Origin: Cyanobacteria bacterium UBA791
GTDB taxonomy: Bacteria > Cyanobacteriota > Vampirovibrionia > Gastranaerophilales > Gastranaerophilaceae
Reading direction: 5' to 3'
Assembly: GCA_002297005.1 (NCBI GenBank)
Contig: DBIX01000033.1
Span: forward strand, 46,659 to 110,658
DNA: 64,000 nucleotides
The translations under genes and the position numbers were made by a program. This document shows positions 41,771 through 52,434 of the stretch, in pieces. A model generated the notes under the pieces. It ran no database searches. It worked only from the letters and a program-made list of their open reading frames with translations, and had not been told where the DNA came from. Positions within the stretch are counted from its first letter, which is position 1; each line of letters begins with the position of its first letter.

Positions 41771-43765
41771 CTATTGAAATTTGCTAAAATCTGCGACTTT
41801 TTCGTATTTTTCTTTCAAGGCTGTTAGCATGGCAAGACGGTTATTTTTAACGTTTTCGTCATTGTCCATTACCAATACATTGTCGAAAAACTTTTCTACA
41901 TAAGGAGTTAAGGCAATAACCTCTTGTAGATATTTATCGTAATCAGCCATATCAGAAACCTTATTCATGTTTTCAAAAAGCATGCTTTCTGACTCATCTT
42001 TAAACAAATCAGTTTTAACTTCGGCATGAACAGGAGTTTTTAAAATTCTAATAACTCTGTTTGCACTTTCTAAAACAGGTTTCAAATCAGCATTTGTAAC
42101 AGCTTTCAATCTATGCATGAAATCTGTTAAATCTGATAAAGGATTTTTTACAGAAAGACATGCTTCAATAGCATCTTTCTTATAAGTATCTGCCAAATAA
42201 ATTGATAATCTTTGTTTAAAGAATTCATTAACTTCTTCAGCACAATCCTTTTGAACTGGTAAAAGTTTAATTGTTTCATCAATCAATTTTTCAAGATTTA
42301 ATTTTAAATCCTTATTAATAACTGTTTTAATAATACCCAAAGCTGCACGTCTAACACCAAGAGGGTCAGAAGAACCTGTAGGTTTTTTACCATCAACAAA
42401 TACTGCACAAATCGTATCGATTTTATCAGCAATACCAACAACTTGACCAACAGGAGATGTTGCCAATTCACTATCTGCATTAATTGGGAAGTAGTGTTCT
42501 TTAATACCTAAGCAAACTTCTGGAGCTTCACCAGCATGTTTAGCATAATCAGCACCGATAAAGCCTTGCAATTCTGTAAATTCATATACCAAGCTTGTTA
42601 CCAAGTCAGCTTTACATAACAAGGCACAGCGTTTAGATTTTTCAACATCAGCACCAAGTTCTTTTGCAATATTTTCAGACAATTTTACTAATCTTTGAGT
42701 CTTATCATAAACTGAACCCAAGCCTTTCTGGAAAGTCATACCTTTTAAGCCATCAACATAAGCTTCAAGAGGTTTTTTTAAATCTTCTTTAAAGAAGAAT
42801 ACACCGTCATCAAGTCTTGCTCTAACAACTCTCAAGTTACCAGCCTTGATATTTTCGAAATCATCACCAATAAAGTTTGTAATTGTAATAAATTGATTTG
42901 TTAATTTGCCGTCTTTTTTAAGAGCAAAATATCTTTGGTGGTGAGCCATTACAGTAATTGGAACTTCTTCTGGTAATTCCAAATATTTCTCATCGAAGTA
43001 GCAAACAACTGCTTTTGGATATTCACAAAGATATGTAACTTCTTCTAATAAATCGTCATTGTAATATGGTTCAGCACCTAATTTAGATGCCTCTTCGTGA
43101 GCCATTTTTACGATTAAATCTTTTCTTTCATTTTGATCAACGTAAACACATGCCTCTTTTAATTTTGAAACATATTCATCAGGATGATTAATTACAACGT
43201 GTTGATTTGAAAATCTATGACCACGAGTAACGTTTGATGATTTTACGTCAATAATTTGAATTTCAACTGGTTTTTCATCCAAAATAGAAACAATCCATCT
43301 GATTGGTCTTGAAAATTTTTCACTATGGTTTGCCCAACGCATAAAGTGAGAACCTTGAAGTTTTAAAATCAAATTAGGAACATTTTCTTTTAAAACATCT
43401 TCTGTCATTTTACCTTTTAAAAGAACTTTTGCGTGTAAGTAATTATCTTGCAAATAAGCATCTTTAGGGTCAACACCATTTTTCTTTAAGAAACCCTCAC
43501 CAGCTTTTGTAAGATTACCAGCCTCATCATAAGCAACATTTTTAATTGGACCACGAAGAACTTTTTCTACATCCTCTTGTTTTTCTGCTAAACCATCAAT
43601 TATAACAGCAAGTCTTCTTGGAGTTGCTAAAACATTTACATCTTTGTATTCAATATTTAATTCTGAAAACAATTTTTCAAAATTAGTTTTTAATTGACTA
43701 ATAAATGTTGGAATTATAACGTATGGTAATTCTTCTACACCAATTTCTAATAAATATTTGCTCAT
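41771..43765 (-). CDS. glyS: Glycyl-tRNA synthetase beta subunit
   Basis: A 664-aa subunit of the tetrameric (alpha2beta2) glycyl-tRNA synthetase. It opens with the typical LLEIGVEELPYVIIPTFISQL, has NVLATPRRLAVI and GSHFMRWANHSEKFSRPIRWIVSIL, and later VGIADKIDTICAVF and GSSDPLGVRRAALGII (HD-like domain), with an anticodon-binding C-terminus. glyQ is not adjacent, which is unusual since the two are often neighbours. It lies 24 nt downstream of the ABC exporter and is likely co-transcribed. Confidence 0.96.
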   Translation of the reverse strand: MSKYLLEIGVEELPYVIIPTFISQLKTNFEKLFSELNIEYKDVNVLATPRRLAVIIDGLAEKQEDVEKVLRGPIKNVAYDEAGNLTKAGEGFLKKNGVDPKDAYLQDNYLHAKVLLKGKMTEDVLKENVPNLILKLQGSHFMRWANHSEKFSRPIRWIVSILDEKPVEIQIIDVKSSNVTRGHRFSNQHVVINHPDEYVSKLKEACVYVDQNERKDLIVKMAHEEASKLGAEPYYNDDLLEEVTYLCEYPKAVVCYFDEKYLELPEEVPITVMAHHQRYFALKKDGKLTNQFITITNFIGDDFENIKAGNLRVVRARLDDGVFFFKEDLKKPLEAYVDGLKGMTFQKGLGSVYDKTQRLVKLSENIAKELGADVEKSKRCALLCKADLVTSLVYEFTELQGFIGADYAKHAGEAPEVCLGIKEHYFPINADSELATSPVGQVVGIADKIDTICAVFVDGKKPTGSSDPLGVRRAALGIIKTVINKDLKLNLEKLIDETIKLLPVQKDCAEEVNEFFKQRLSIYLADTYKKDAIEACLSVKNPLSDLTDFMHRLKAVTNADLKPVLESANRVIRILKTPVHAEVKTDLFKDESESMLFENMNKVSDMADYDKYLQEVIALTPYVEKFFDNVLVMDNDENVKNNRLAMLTALKEKYEKVADFSKFQ

Positions 43766-43789
43766 TTTATTAACCTTCTTTATTTTCTA

Positions 43790-45619
43790 TTATTGTGCGT
43801 TTGTTTTGTCTTGATTTCTGAATTGCATATCGTAAAGGTGTTTGTATTGACCACCCTCAATTTGCATTAATTCTTCGTGAGTACCTTGTTCAACAAGTTC
43901 ACCCTCATTGATTACGATAATTCTGTTTGCATTTTTAATTGTAGTAAATCTATGAGCAATTAAAAATACAGTTTTATTTTTAATCAAATTATCTAGAGCT
44001 TTTTGAACAATAGCCTCTGATTCGTTATCTAAAGCAGAAGTAGCCTCATCAAGAATAACGATAGGAGCTTGTTTAATCATAGCTCTTGCGATTGCAACAC
44101 GTTGTCTTTGACCGCCTGAAAGTGTTACACCTCTTTCGCTAAGCTCTGTATCAATACCATCTGGCATTTCTTTAAGCATTTCTTCTAAGTGAGCAGCTTT
44201 AACAGCTTCTTGAAGTTCTTCTTCTGTCGCATTTGGATTACCAAGCATAATATTTTCTCTAATTGTAGCTGAGAACAAGAAATTATCTTGGAATACCATT
44301 GCAATATTTTGTCTTAAAGATTCTAATGTATAGTTTCTAATATCAACATCATCGATTTTGATAGCACCAGAAGTTACATCATAAAATCTTGGTATCAAAT
44401 TAGCGATAGTAGATTTACCACCACCAGAGTTACCTACAATTGCAACAGTTTCACCTTTTGCTACTTCAAAGTTGATATTTTTTAATACAGGAACATCTTT
44501 TACATATTCAAAGTTTACATTTTCAAATCTAACATTCTTTTGAACTTCTGGCATTTGAACTGCGTTTGGTAAATTTTGAACATCTGGTTCTAAATCAAAC
44601 AATTCAAATACACGACATAATGAAACGAAAATTGTTTGTAAGTTTTGTAAGTTTCTACCTAAAGTTTTAACTGGCTTGTAAAGTAACAATAAAGAAGTTA
44701 CGAATGATGCAAAACCACCGGCTGTCATAACACCAGTTAAGATTAAGTTTGTACCGTACCAAAGAACAATTGCGATACCAACAGATGCAATTAAATACAT
44801 CATTGGTGACATCCAAGCTGCACGTTTAAGCAAACTCATTGCAACGTCAAAACCTTCTCTTAATTGTTGTCTAAACATAGAATCTTGTCTATTTTGCAAA
44901 CCATAAGAGCAAATTGTTTTGTTACCGATATATGTTTCATTAATGTTCGTAGTAATATTACCACCAATAACCATTGATTTATTAGAAGCTCGCTTAATAA
45001 CGTTTCTAATCAAAGCAACAGGTAAAAATGCTACACCTAAAACTGCAACGCCAACAACTGCTAATCTCCATGAGCTGTAAAGCATTACGGCAATTAAACC
45101 CATAGCACCAAATAAACTTGTAATGATATTTGTTAATTGATCGACTAATGATGATGATGCAGTAGCAGGGTCATTCATATATCTTGAAATTACGATACCT
45201 GATGAGTTATCATCATAGAATTTTGTATCCATGTGAACAAGTCTTGTGAACAAATCTTCTTTAACATGGATAGTAATTTTTTGGCTAACCCATTGAGTTA
45301 AGTATTCATTCAAATATCTCAACAAACCTTGAATTGCAGCAAAAATTACAACTGCAAAAGGTAGTGCAAAAGCCAAAACTGTATATTTCATATTAATATG
45401 GATAAATTTCCAATTAACAATCAAGTCTTGTTGACCTACTACGTAATCCATATAAGGTTTTAGAGCAAAAGCTGTAACCCCATCAAGTAAACCTAAAGGT
45501 ATTGCAACTGCCAAACCTAATAAAATACGACCCATTAATGGTTTGATATACGGAAATATTCTTTTTAACAGCCATCCGTATCTATAAGAATTTTGAGCTG
45601 TAGTGTTTTCTAGTTTCAT
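43790..45619 (-). CDS. MsbA-type ABC exporter (lipid/lipid-linked glycan flippase)
   Basis: A 609-aa half-transporter: six membrane helices (about 30-320), then an ATPase domain with Walker A GNSGGGKST, signature LSGGQRQRVAIARAMI and Walker B IVILDEATSALD. This layout fits MsbA/LipidA exporters that flip lipid or lipid-linked sugar. Lying between radA and glyS and near the glycan cluster, it may export a lipid-A-like molecule, but substrates cannot be read from sequence. Confidence 0.9.
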   Translation of the reverse strand: MKLENTTAQNSYRYGWLLKRIFPYIKPLMGRILLGLAVAIPLGLLDGVTAFALKPYMDYVVGQQDLIVNWKFIHINMKYTVLAFALPFAVVIFAAIQGLLRYLNEYLTQWVSQKITIHVKEDLFTRLVHMDTKFYDDNSSGIVISRYMNDPATASSSLVDQLTNIITSLFGAMGLIAVMLYSSWRLAVVGVAVLGVAFLPVALIRNVIKRASNKSMVIGGNITTNINETYIGNKTICSYGLQNRQDSMFRQQLREGFDVAMSLLKRAAWMSPMMYLIASVGIAIVLWYGTNLILTGVMTAGGFASFVTSLLLLYKPVKTLGRNLQNLQTIFVSLCRVFELFDLEPDVQNLPNAVQMPEVQKNVRFENVNFEYVKDVPVLKNINFEVAKGETVAIVGNSGGGKSTIANLIPRFYDVTSGAIKIDDVDIRNYTLESLRQNIAMVFQDNFLFSATIRENIMLGNPNATEEELQEAVKAAHLEEMLKEMPDGIDTELSERGVTLSGGQRQRVAIARAMIKQAPIVILDEATSALDNESEAIVQKALDNLIKNKTVFLIAHRFTTIKNANRIIVINEGELVEQGTHEELMQIEGGQYKHLYDMQFRNQDKTNAQ

Positions 45620-45645
45620 AATACCTAAATTATATTATAAAAAAA

Positions 45646-47013
45646 CTAAAAACAACATTCTTTTAACGCATCTGTAACTTTATTAACTCCAACCATCTTT
45701 ATTTTTAAATCTTTTGAAAGATTTTTTTCGTTAGATTTTGGAACAACGGCTGTTTTAAAACCTAATTTTTCAGCCTCGATAAGTCGTTTTTCAAGATTTG
45801 TAATAGAACGAACTTCTCCAGAAAGACCAATTTCACCAACAATAACTGTTTTATTATCAACTAATTTATCCTTAAAACAAGAAACAATAGCAACGGCAAT
45901 ACCCAAATCAGCAGCAGGTTCTTTAATATCAATACCACCAATAACGTTTACATAAACATCCTGTTTTGAAAAGTTTAGGCCAACTCTTTTTTCTAAAACA
46001 GCAAGAATTTGTAAAACACGGCTTATATCAACACCATTTGTAACTCTTCTTGGTGCAGGATAAGAGGTTGAACCCACAAGAGCCTGAATTTCAACCAAAA
46101 TAGGACGAGTACCCTCGTTTGTTACAATAACAACACTTCCTGTAGCATTTTCATGATTAATATCTAAAAATATGTCGCCTGAATTTGTTATTTCTACAAG
46201 ACCTGTATCTTTCATATCAAAAAGCCCAACTTCAGAAGTTGTACCAAATCTATTTTTTATAGAACGCAACATTCTATAAGACTTATACTTGTCACCCTCA
46301 AATTGAAGAACTACATCCACCATGTGTTCCAACATTTTTGGACCAGCAATATTTCCCTCTTTTGTAACGTGACCAATTACAACAACGGTAATATTTTCGC
46401 ATTTTGCTAAGTGCATTAAAATATTACAACATTCTCTAATTTGAGAAAGACTACCGGCTGAACTTGTAATCGTATTTGTAAATACCGCTTGCACACTATC
46501 AATAATTAAAAAATCGGGTTTAAGTTCAGAAATTTGAGATTTTATACATTCAAGATTTGTTTGAGAATAAACATACAAACTTTCGCTATTAATATTTAAT
46601 CTTTCGGCTCTTGATTTAATTTGTGTTGCACTTTCTTCTGCTGAAGCATAAAGAACTTTTTTACCCTGTTTACAAAGTTCTCCACTTGTTTGAAGTACTA
46701 GAGTAGATTTACCAATCCCAGGATCGCCTGCAAGCAAAACTAGAGAGCCTTGTACAAAGCCACCACCTAGAACTCTATCGAATTCAGAAATATTAGTGCT
46801 TGTTCTAAATTCATCATTAACTTCAATATCTTTTATTAATGTAGGTTTTGTATCATTCTGAAAAATTTCAGTATGTTCAGCTTTTGGAATCAAATCCTCG
46901 TCAACTTCTTCAACAAAAGAACCCCAAGCAGAACAATTTGGGCATTTACCCATATATCGAACGCTTTCATACCCACATTGTTGACATGTAAATTTTGTCT
47001 TAATTTTTGCCAT
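45646..47013 (-). CDS. radA: DNA repair protein RadA
   Basis: A 455-aa RecA-like branch-migration helicase. It has an N-terminal zinc finger CQQCGYESVRYMGKCPNC, Walker A GDPGIGKST, the RadA-specific KNRFG and a C-terminal Lon-like domain (GGIDIKEPAADLGIAVAI). Length normal. The ATG at 47013 has no ribosome site; TGCTAAGAT ends 6 nt upstream, inside the gap to the GT4 gene, so an independent leaderless transcript is predicted. Confidence 0.96.
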   Translation of the reverse strand: MAKIKTKFTCQQCGYESVRYMGKCPNCSAWGSFVEEVDEDLIPKAEHTEIFQNDTKPTLIKDIEVNDEFRTSTNISEFDRVLGGGFVQGSLVLLAGDPGIGKSTLVLQTSGELCKQGKKVLYASAEESATQIKSRAERLNINSESLYVYSQTNLECIKSQISELKPDFLIIDSVQAVFTNTITSSAGSLSQIRECCNILMHLAKCENITVVVIGHVTKEGNIAGPKMLEHMVDVVLQFEGDKYKSYRMLRSIKNRFGTTSEVGLFDMKDTGLVEITNSGDIFLDINHENATGSVVIVTNEGTRPILVEIQALVGSTSYPAPRRVTNGVDISRVLQILAVLEKRVGLNFSKQDVYVNVIGGIDIKEPAADLGIAVAIVSCFKDKLVDNKTVIVGEIGLSGEVRSITNLEKRLIEAEKLGFKTAVVPKSNEKNLSKDLKIKMVGVNKVTDALKECCF

Positions 47014-47019
47014 AAATTT

Positions 47020-47028
47020 ATCTTAGCA
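47020..47028 (-). promoter_or_regulatory. Extended -10 of radA
   Basis: On the minus strand TGCTAAGAT (47028 to 47020) is followed by AAATTT and ATG. The surrounding CTTTATGCTAARATAAA is almost the same as upstream of the small gene at 14008. Confidence 0.55.
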
Positions 47029-47037
47029 TAAAGAAAT

Positions 47038-48087
47038 CTAATCGTTTTTATTTTCTATAAATTCATTTATAACAGTTTTTTCAAAGGATTCTATAGAAAA
47101 ATTTTCCAAATAAATTTTTCTTGTATCAGAAGAAATAGCAAGATTATCTATTGTATTTTGTAAAACCTCTACGAGTTGTGTTTCATTTTCATAAACTCTT
47201 TGAGGAAAATAAATTTTTACAGTCGAAGAAATACCAGTATTATTAGAAATAATAAGAGGTTTGTTAAACATTAAGGCTTCAATTCCTGCAATAGAATAAG
47301 AATCACCACGTGATGTAACTAAAACAACATCTGAATTATTCAAAATTGATAAAGTTTCATTTCTATCTTTTTTGCCTAAGAAATGAATATTTTCACTTTT
47401 TCCAGCTAAATTTTCTACGATATTTTTATATTCTAAATCACCAAAACCACCAATAAAATCAATTTCACATTTTTCTTGATACCCTTCAGGTAATCTCAAA
47501 AAGGCTTTTATTGCAATGTCCTGACCTTTTATTTTTGCAATATCTCCCACCATAAGAATTTTTACTTTGTCACTTTCTACTTTTTTAATATTTGAAAAAT
47601 TTGGATATTCATCCTTTATACCAAAGTTCAATACTTTTATATTTTCTCTATATTTATCAATAAAAGTTTTTGCATAATCACTAACCGCATAAACTTCATA
47701 ACAAGATTTAAGAGCTTTTTCTAACAAGGATTTTTCTTTTTCTCCCAAAGCATCAATAAGTCCAGCCTCGTGAATCCACCAAGAAACAGGGGTTTTAGAA
47801 TGTTTAAATAAATACAAAACTTCCTTACTCATTGTAATTGTATTTGCAATAACTAAATCGAAAAATCGTGAAATAAAAGCAACAAAAGGCATTAAATATT
47901 TTTTTATTTTTAAAGTTTTTATACCATTATTTTTAAATTCGCTTCTCAATTCAGACCCATGTCCAAAACCAACCACAAACGGAGTCCAACCATTCTTCTT
48001 AAAAATTTTAGCCAATTCTAAAACAGCTCTTGGACTACCTGTATTTGTGAAATTATGAGTTAGTAATAAAACTTTTTTATTTTTCAT
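47038..48087 (-). CDS. Family 4 glycosyltransferase (GT-B)
   Basis: A 349-aa retaining GT-B enzyme. It begins with VLLLTHNFTNTGSPRAVLELAKIF, has KVKILMVGDIAKIKGQDIAIKAF for donor binding, and GDSYSIAGIEALMFNKPLI with the E-x7-E motif region. I prefer the ATG at 48087; a TTG six bases earlier is unsupported. It diverges from the repeat-containing DUF1796 gene and forms the left edge of the glycan cluster. Confidence 0.88.
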   Translation of the reverse strand: MKNKKVLLLTHNFTNTGSPRAVLELAKIFKKNGWTPFVVGFGHGSELRSEFKNNGIKTLKIKKYLMPFVAFISRFFDLVIANTITMSKEVLYLFKHSKTPVSWWIHEAGLIDALGEKEKSLLEKALKSCYEVYAVSDYAKTFIDKYRENIKVLNFGIKDEYPNFSNIKKVESDKVKILMVGDIAKIKGQDIAIKAFLRLPEGYQEKCEIDFIGGFGDLEYKNIVENLAGKSENIHFLGKKDRNETLSILNNSDVVLVTSRGDSYSIAGIEALMFNKPLIISNNTGISSTVKIYFPQRVYENETQLVEVLQNTIDNLAISSDTRKIYLENFSIESFEKTVINEFIENKND

Positions 48088-48173
48088 AAACAAAATTATC
48101 CTTTAAAACTGTTGTTAATTGTAGTACAATTTTACATACAAAACAACAGTACAAAAAAAGAAAGGATACTCTT

Positions 48174-48751
<578 letters not shown>

Positions 48752-48764
<13 letters not shown>

Positions 48765-49018
48765 AGCTATCAGATAAAGTTTCGACTTACACTTTAGATT
48801 TTGCAACGTACAATCCCAACACAAAGATTTTTGATATAAATCAAAAATTTTTACAAAAAAACTTCAAATTTATAAAATTAAAAAGACCTTTTTCATTAAA
48901 AAGAATTTTAAATTTATTTATTTCCTACAAAACTCGAGAGTTTTATGATAAACAAAAAGTTTTTATCACAATTTTTGGAATAAAAATAAAATTTAAAATC
49001 AAAAACAAAAAATATTAA
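48752..49018 (+). pseudogene. Out-of-frame C-terminal part of the DUF1796 gene
   Basis: In frame +2 relative to the start, bases 48752-49015 encode 88 codons: LTCIKLSDKVSTYTLDFATY at the front and KVFITIFGIKIKFKIKNKKY at the end, then TAA at 49016. There is no start codon of its own near the front. The hydrophobic FGIK tail matches C-termini of other glycosyltransferases in this window, so I treat it as the real end of the gene when the tract is in frame. Confidence 0.8.
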
Positions 49019-49068
49019 ATTTTTTGCACTCTTTTTGCTATAATATTATTCAAAAGAGGTAATAATTT

Positions 49069-49848
49069 ATGCAAGATTTGAAATTAGGTTTTAAAATGTA
49101 TTCCGATGAAATTGGAAAATATGATGAAGAAGTGTTTGATTTTTTCAATCACGATTTGTTCTCATACATTGAATTATTTATGAATCCTAACACAATGGAA
49201 AATCTTGAAGCTTGGAAAAAGTTTAAGGCTAAAATCAATGTGCCTTTTACTCTTCACGCACCGCATTCAGTATTTAATGTAAATCTTGCAGACAAAAATC
49301 AATTTGAATTTAACAAAGATATTTTCAACAATCAAGTTGACAAATATGCAGAAGAACTTGATGTTCAATACGTTGTAGTTCACCCAGGAAAATTAGGAAA
49401 TATTGAAGAAACAGTTAGACAATTAAACATCATTAATCCAAAAAGAATGTCTATCGAAAATAAACCAATAATTTCTCGAAAAACTATGCAAAGAACATAT
49501 CGAGGAGCAATTCCAGAAGAAATCAAGTATGTTAGAGATAATCATCCTTGCGGATTTTGTCTAGATATTTCGCATTGTATGAGTACTGCAAATGAACTTG
49601 GTAAAAACCCTTATGAATTTTTAAAAGAATTTCAAGAATTAAATCCTACAAGCTACCATATCAGCGGAAACAAGCTTGATAGCTTAATTGATTTACACAT
49701 ACATTTTTCTAAATGCGATTGGGATTTACATAAAGTATTTGAAATCATTGACACATCTAAAAACATTACCGTTGAAACTCGTAAAGACAAGGAAGCTTGT
49801 TTTAGAGAATACGAGGAAGACATGAAAACCTTAAAAGAGGCATCATAA
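49069..49848 (+). CDS. Sugar isomerase-like TIM-barrel (xylose isomerase/AP endonuclease 2 superfamily)
   Basis: A 259-aa TIM barrel. Metal-ligand segments are seen: TLHAPHSVFNV near 60, VVHPGKLG near 104, RMSIENKP near 125, FCLDISHCM near 165 and YHISGNKL near 198. Members isomerise or epimerise sugars or cleave abasic DNA; the glycan context favours a sugar role. GAGGT lies before the ATG. It is the first of a closely packed plus-strand run; the GT9 gene begins right at its stop. Confidence 0.75.
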   Translation: MQDLKLGFKMYSDEIGKYDEEVFDFFNHDLFSYIELFMNPNTMENLEAWKKFKAKINVPFTLHAPHSVFNVNLADKNQFEFNKDIFNNQVDKYAEELDVQYVVVHPGKLGNIEETVRQLNIINPKRMSIENKPIISRKTMQRTYRGAIPEEIKYVRDNHPCGFCLDISHCMSTANELGKNPYEFLKEFQELNPTSYHISGNKLDSLIDLHIHFSKCDWDLHKVFEIIDTSKNITVETRKDKEACFREYEEDMKTLKEAS

Positions 49849-50778
49849 ATGAAAAAAATCCTAGTAGTTGCCCCTCAATACGTTGGGGACACAATTTTAG
49901 TCATACCTTTTTTAAGAGAATTAAGAAAAAATTTTCCAGAAGCGATAATTGACGTTACAACCAAAAACGCTGGCAAATTAGTTCTTTCAGCTTGTCCTTA
50001 CATAAATAACATTTATTCAAAAGAAGAATTAAAACCAAATTTTTATGATAAAGCTTATGTCTTAAAACGTTCTCTATCAGCTGGTTTATTGGTTAAAAAA
50101 CTAAAAATCAAAGATACTATTGGATTTGGCGGGCAACTTAGAGAATTTATTTTAAAAAAATGTGTAAAATATAAAAAACACGAAAAACACGAATTAGAAC
50201 ATTTTTCAGATGTCTTAATAGCAGATGGAATAAATGTTACCGACGAACATCTTGAATATTGGACAAAAGAGGAAGATGTTAAAAACGTTCAAAAATATTT
50301 TACAGAAAGCAAAAAAAGAGCCTTAATCGTAACTCAATCCTCTACTTACGTAAAAGACTGGACAGTAGAGGGTTTTAAAGAGGTTATAAAATTTTTAAAT
50401 GGTAATAACTATGAATGTTTTATCGTAGGTACAGAAAAGGAAAAATCTTTTAATGAGCAATTTACAGAGGCTAAAAACCTTTGTGGGGAATTGAAGTTCT
50501 CTGAAATTTCTGCACTTATTAGTCAAATGGATATAGTTTTTGGTATTGATAGTGGATTTTGTCACATGGGAACAGCCTTTGACAAAAAAGTTGTGGCACT
50601 ATTTGGTTCAACTTCGCTTACACAATGGGGACTTAGAGGCGAAAATTCTCACACATTATCACTAAATTTAAAATGTTCACCTTGTAAAAAAGCGAAAAAA
50701 TGCAAAAATAATTTTAAATGTATGAAAGATTTTTCAAGCGAATTTGTGATAAACTATTTGAAAAACGAGGTTTTATAA
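49849..50778 (+). CDS. Family 9 glycosyltransferase (heptosyltransferase-like)
   Basis: A 309-aa GT-B enzyme: ILVVAPQYVGDTILVIPFLRELRKNFP at the front and VFGIDSGFCHMGTAFDKKVVALFGSTSLTQWG, the heptosyltransferase donor site, near 225-255. It ends in a cysteine cluster, CSPCKKAKKCKNNFKCM, found in many GT9 proteins. It may add heptose or another sugar to a lipopolysaccharide core. Directly joined to its neighbours. Confidence 0.9.
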   Translation: MKKILVVAPQYVGDTILVIPFLRELRKNFPEAIIDVTTKNAGKLVLSACPYINNIYSKEELKPNFYDKAYVLKRSLSAGLLVKKLKIKDTIGFGGQLREFILKKCVKYKKHEKHELEHFSDVLIADGINVTDEHLEYWTKEEDVKNVQKYFTESKKRALIVTQSSTYVKDWTVEGFKEVIKFLNGNNYECFIVGTEKEKSFNEQFTEAKNLCGELKFSEISALISQMDIVFGIDSGFCHMGTAFDKKVVALFGSTSLTQWGLRGENSHTLSLNLKCSPCKKAKKCKNNFKCMKDFSSEFVINYLKNEVL

Positions 50779-50781
50779 CAA

Positions 50782-51477
50782 ATGAAAAAAAACTTTCTAA
50801 AAATAATGTATAAAAGATTATTAAATGTGGTTTTTCACCCATTTTTTAGTATGAACGTAAAACCTCAACCCTTGACACTAAAAGAAAATGACAAATGCTT
50901 AGTATTAGCACCACATCCTGACGATGAAAGCATTGGTTGTGCTGGAATTATGGCAATATTCCCTAAAAATTTTAAAGTCATTTGTTTAACTCACGCTTCA
51001 GATTATAGAAAAGACGAATTTAAAAACGCTATGAATGTTCTTGGCGTTGAAAATGACATTTTAGATATAAAAGATAAACATATTATGGATGATTATGAAA
51101 CTTTTAAAACGATTGATTTTAAAGATTTTAACTACATTTTCATTCCTTATGTTTATGACCAACACAACGACCACAAAGCGATTAGTGTTCATTTAAATAA
51201 ATACCTAAAAGAAAATAATTTAAAAGATTTAAAAATAGTTTTCTATGAAGTATGGTCTACAATGAATATGCCAAACGCTTTTGTAGATATTTCGAGCGTT
51301 ATTGACAAAAAACGTGAGGCTATAAATTGTCACAAATCACAAGTTGAAGAAAAAGATTACACATCAAAAATCTTAGGTTTAAATGAATATCGAGGAATGT
51401 TAAATAACCTTGGATATGCAGAAGCTTTTACAGTTTTAGATAAAAAAGATTTTATAAAAATAATGAAAGAGTTTTAA
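50782..51477 (+). CDS. PIG-L/LmbE-type deacetylase
   Basis: A 231-aa zinc hydrolase with LAPHPDDESIG (HPDDE at 45-49) and YVYDQHNDHKAI (HxxH site) near 130. PIG-L enzymes remove acetyl groups from N-acetyl sugars. The N-terminal 30 residues are basic and hydrophobic and may associate with the membrane. It probably deacetylates a sugar in the surface glycan. Gap of 3 nt to GT9, and it abuts the next GT2 gene. Confidence 0.9.
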   Translation: MKKNFLKIMYKRLLNVVFHPFFSMNVKPQPLTLKENDKCLVLAPHPDDESIGCAGIMAIFPKNFKVICLTHASDYRKDEFKNAMNVLGVENDILDIKDKHIMDDYETFKTIDFKDFNYIFIPYVYDQHNDHKAISVHLNKYLKENNLKDLKIVFYEVWSTMNMPNAFVDISSVIDKKREAINCHKSQVEEKDYTSKILGLNEYRGMLNNLGYAEAFTVLDKKDFIKIMKEF

Positions 51478-52434
51478 ATGAAAGAACCTTTAATTTCAGT
51501 AGTAGTACCAATTTATAATGGTGAAAAATATATAAAAGAAGCTTTACAAAGCTTGGAAAACCAAATCTATAAAAATGTTGAAGTCTTTTTGATAAATGAT
51601 TATTCAACAGATAATTCATATCCTATTATGAAAGAATTTTCTCTAAAAGATAATCGATTTAAGATAGTAACACCACCTGAAAAACTAGGTACAGCAAGCA
51701 AGGGTGTTGAATACGCTATAAAAAATTTATGCAAGGGCGAATATTTCTTTTATATGAGCCAAGACGATTTTTTAGCAGAAGACTGTTTTTCTAAAGCAGT
51801 TGAAAGAGCTTTAAAAACAGGTGCTGATATTATAATTCCTATTTCAATGTCATACAAAAATGGAAAAATAAAAAAGATAACTAAATATCCATTGTTTAAT
51901 AATTGTAGACAACAAGTAAAAGGCAGAAAAGCCTTTCTATTATCCTTAAAATGGCATATTGCAGGTATTGGTTTAAGAAAGCTTGAACTTTTAAAAGATT
52001 TTTCTGCAGATTATATGAATTCTGATGAATATTATTACCGTAAATCATTTTTAAATGCTAAAAAAATAACATTTTCTGCTGGAAAATTTTTCTATAGACA
52101 AGATAATCCTGAAGCTATTACAAAAAAAATTAAGCCATATATTTTTGACATAATGACAACTGACATAAAACTTGCAGAGCTTTTAATTGAATACAAGTTT
52201 CCAAAAAGACTTATTGATAAAAGATTTAAGGAGCTTTTAAAAGGACATAAAAATTGGGTTAAATTGTACAAGGAAAACCTATCAAACTTTGACGATAGCG
52301 GAAAGCTTTATATCACAAATGCACTAAACAATGCCAAGTTTAATCTTGAAACAATTTCAACAACTCAAAACTTATTTTTTAGTAAAATGTATTTAAAATC
52401 TCACGAATTAGAGGAAATCAAAAATGAACAATAA
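51478..52434 (+). CDS. Family 2 glycosyltransferase
   Basis: A 318-aa GT-A protein: ISVVVPIYNGEKYIKEALQSL, INDYSTDNSYPIM and YMSQDDFLAEDCF. The ATG follows the previous stop directly, and its last 11 nt overlap the next GT2, so both are translated as a pair. Donor and acceptor unknown. Confidence 0.88.
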   Translation: MKEPLISVVVPIYNGEKYIKEALQSLENQIYKNVEVFLINDYSTDNSYPIMKEFSLKDNRFKIVTPPEKLGTASKGVEYAIKNLCKGEYFFYMSQDDFLAEDCFSKAVERALKTGADIIIPISMSYKNGKIKKITKYPLFNNCRQQVKGRKAFLLSLKWHIAGIGLRKLELLKDFSADYMNSDEYYYRKSFLNAKKITFSAGKFFYRQDNPEAITKKIKPYIFDIMTTDIKLAELLIEYKFPKRLIDKRFKELLKGHKNWVKLYKENLSNFDDSGKLYITNALNNAKFNLETISTTQNLFFSKMYLKSHELEEIKNEQ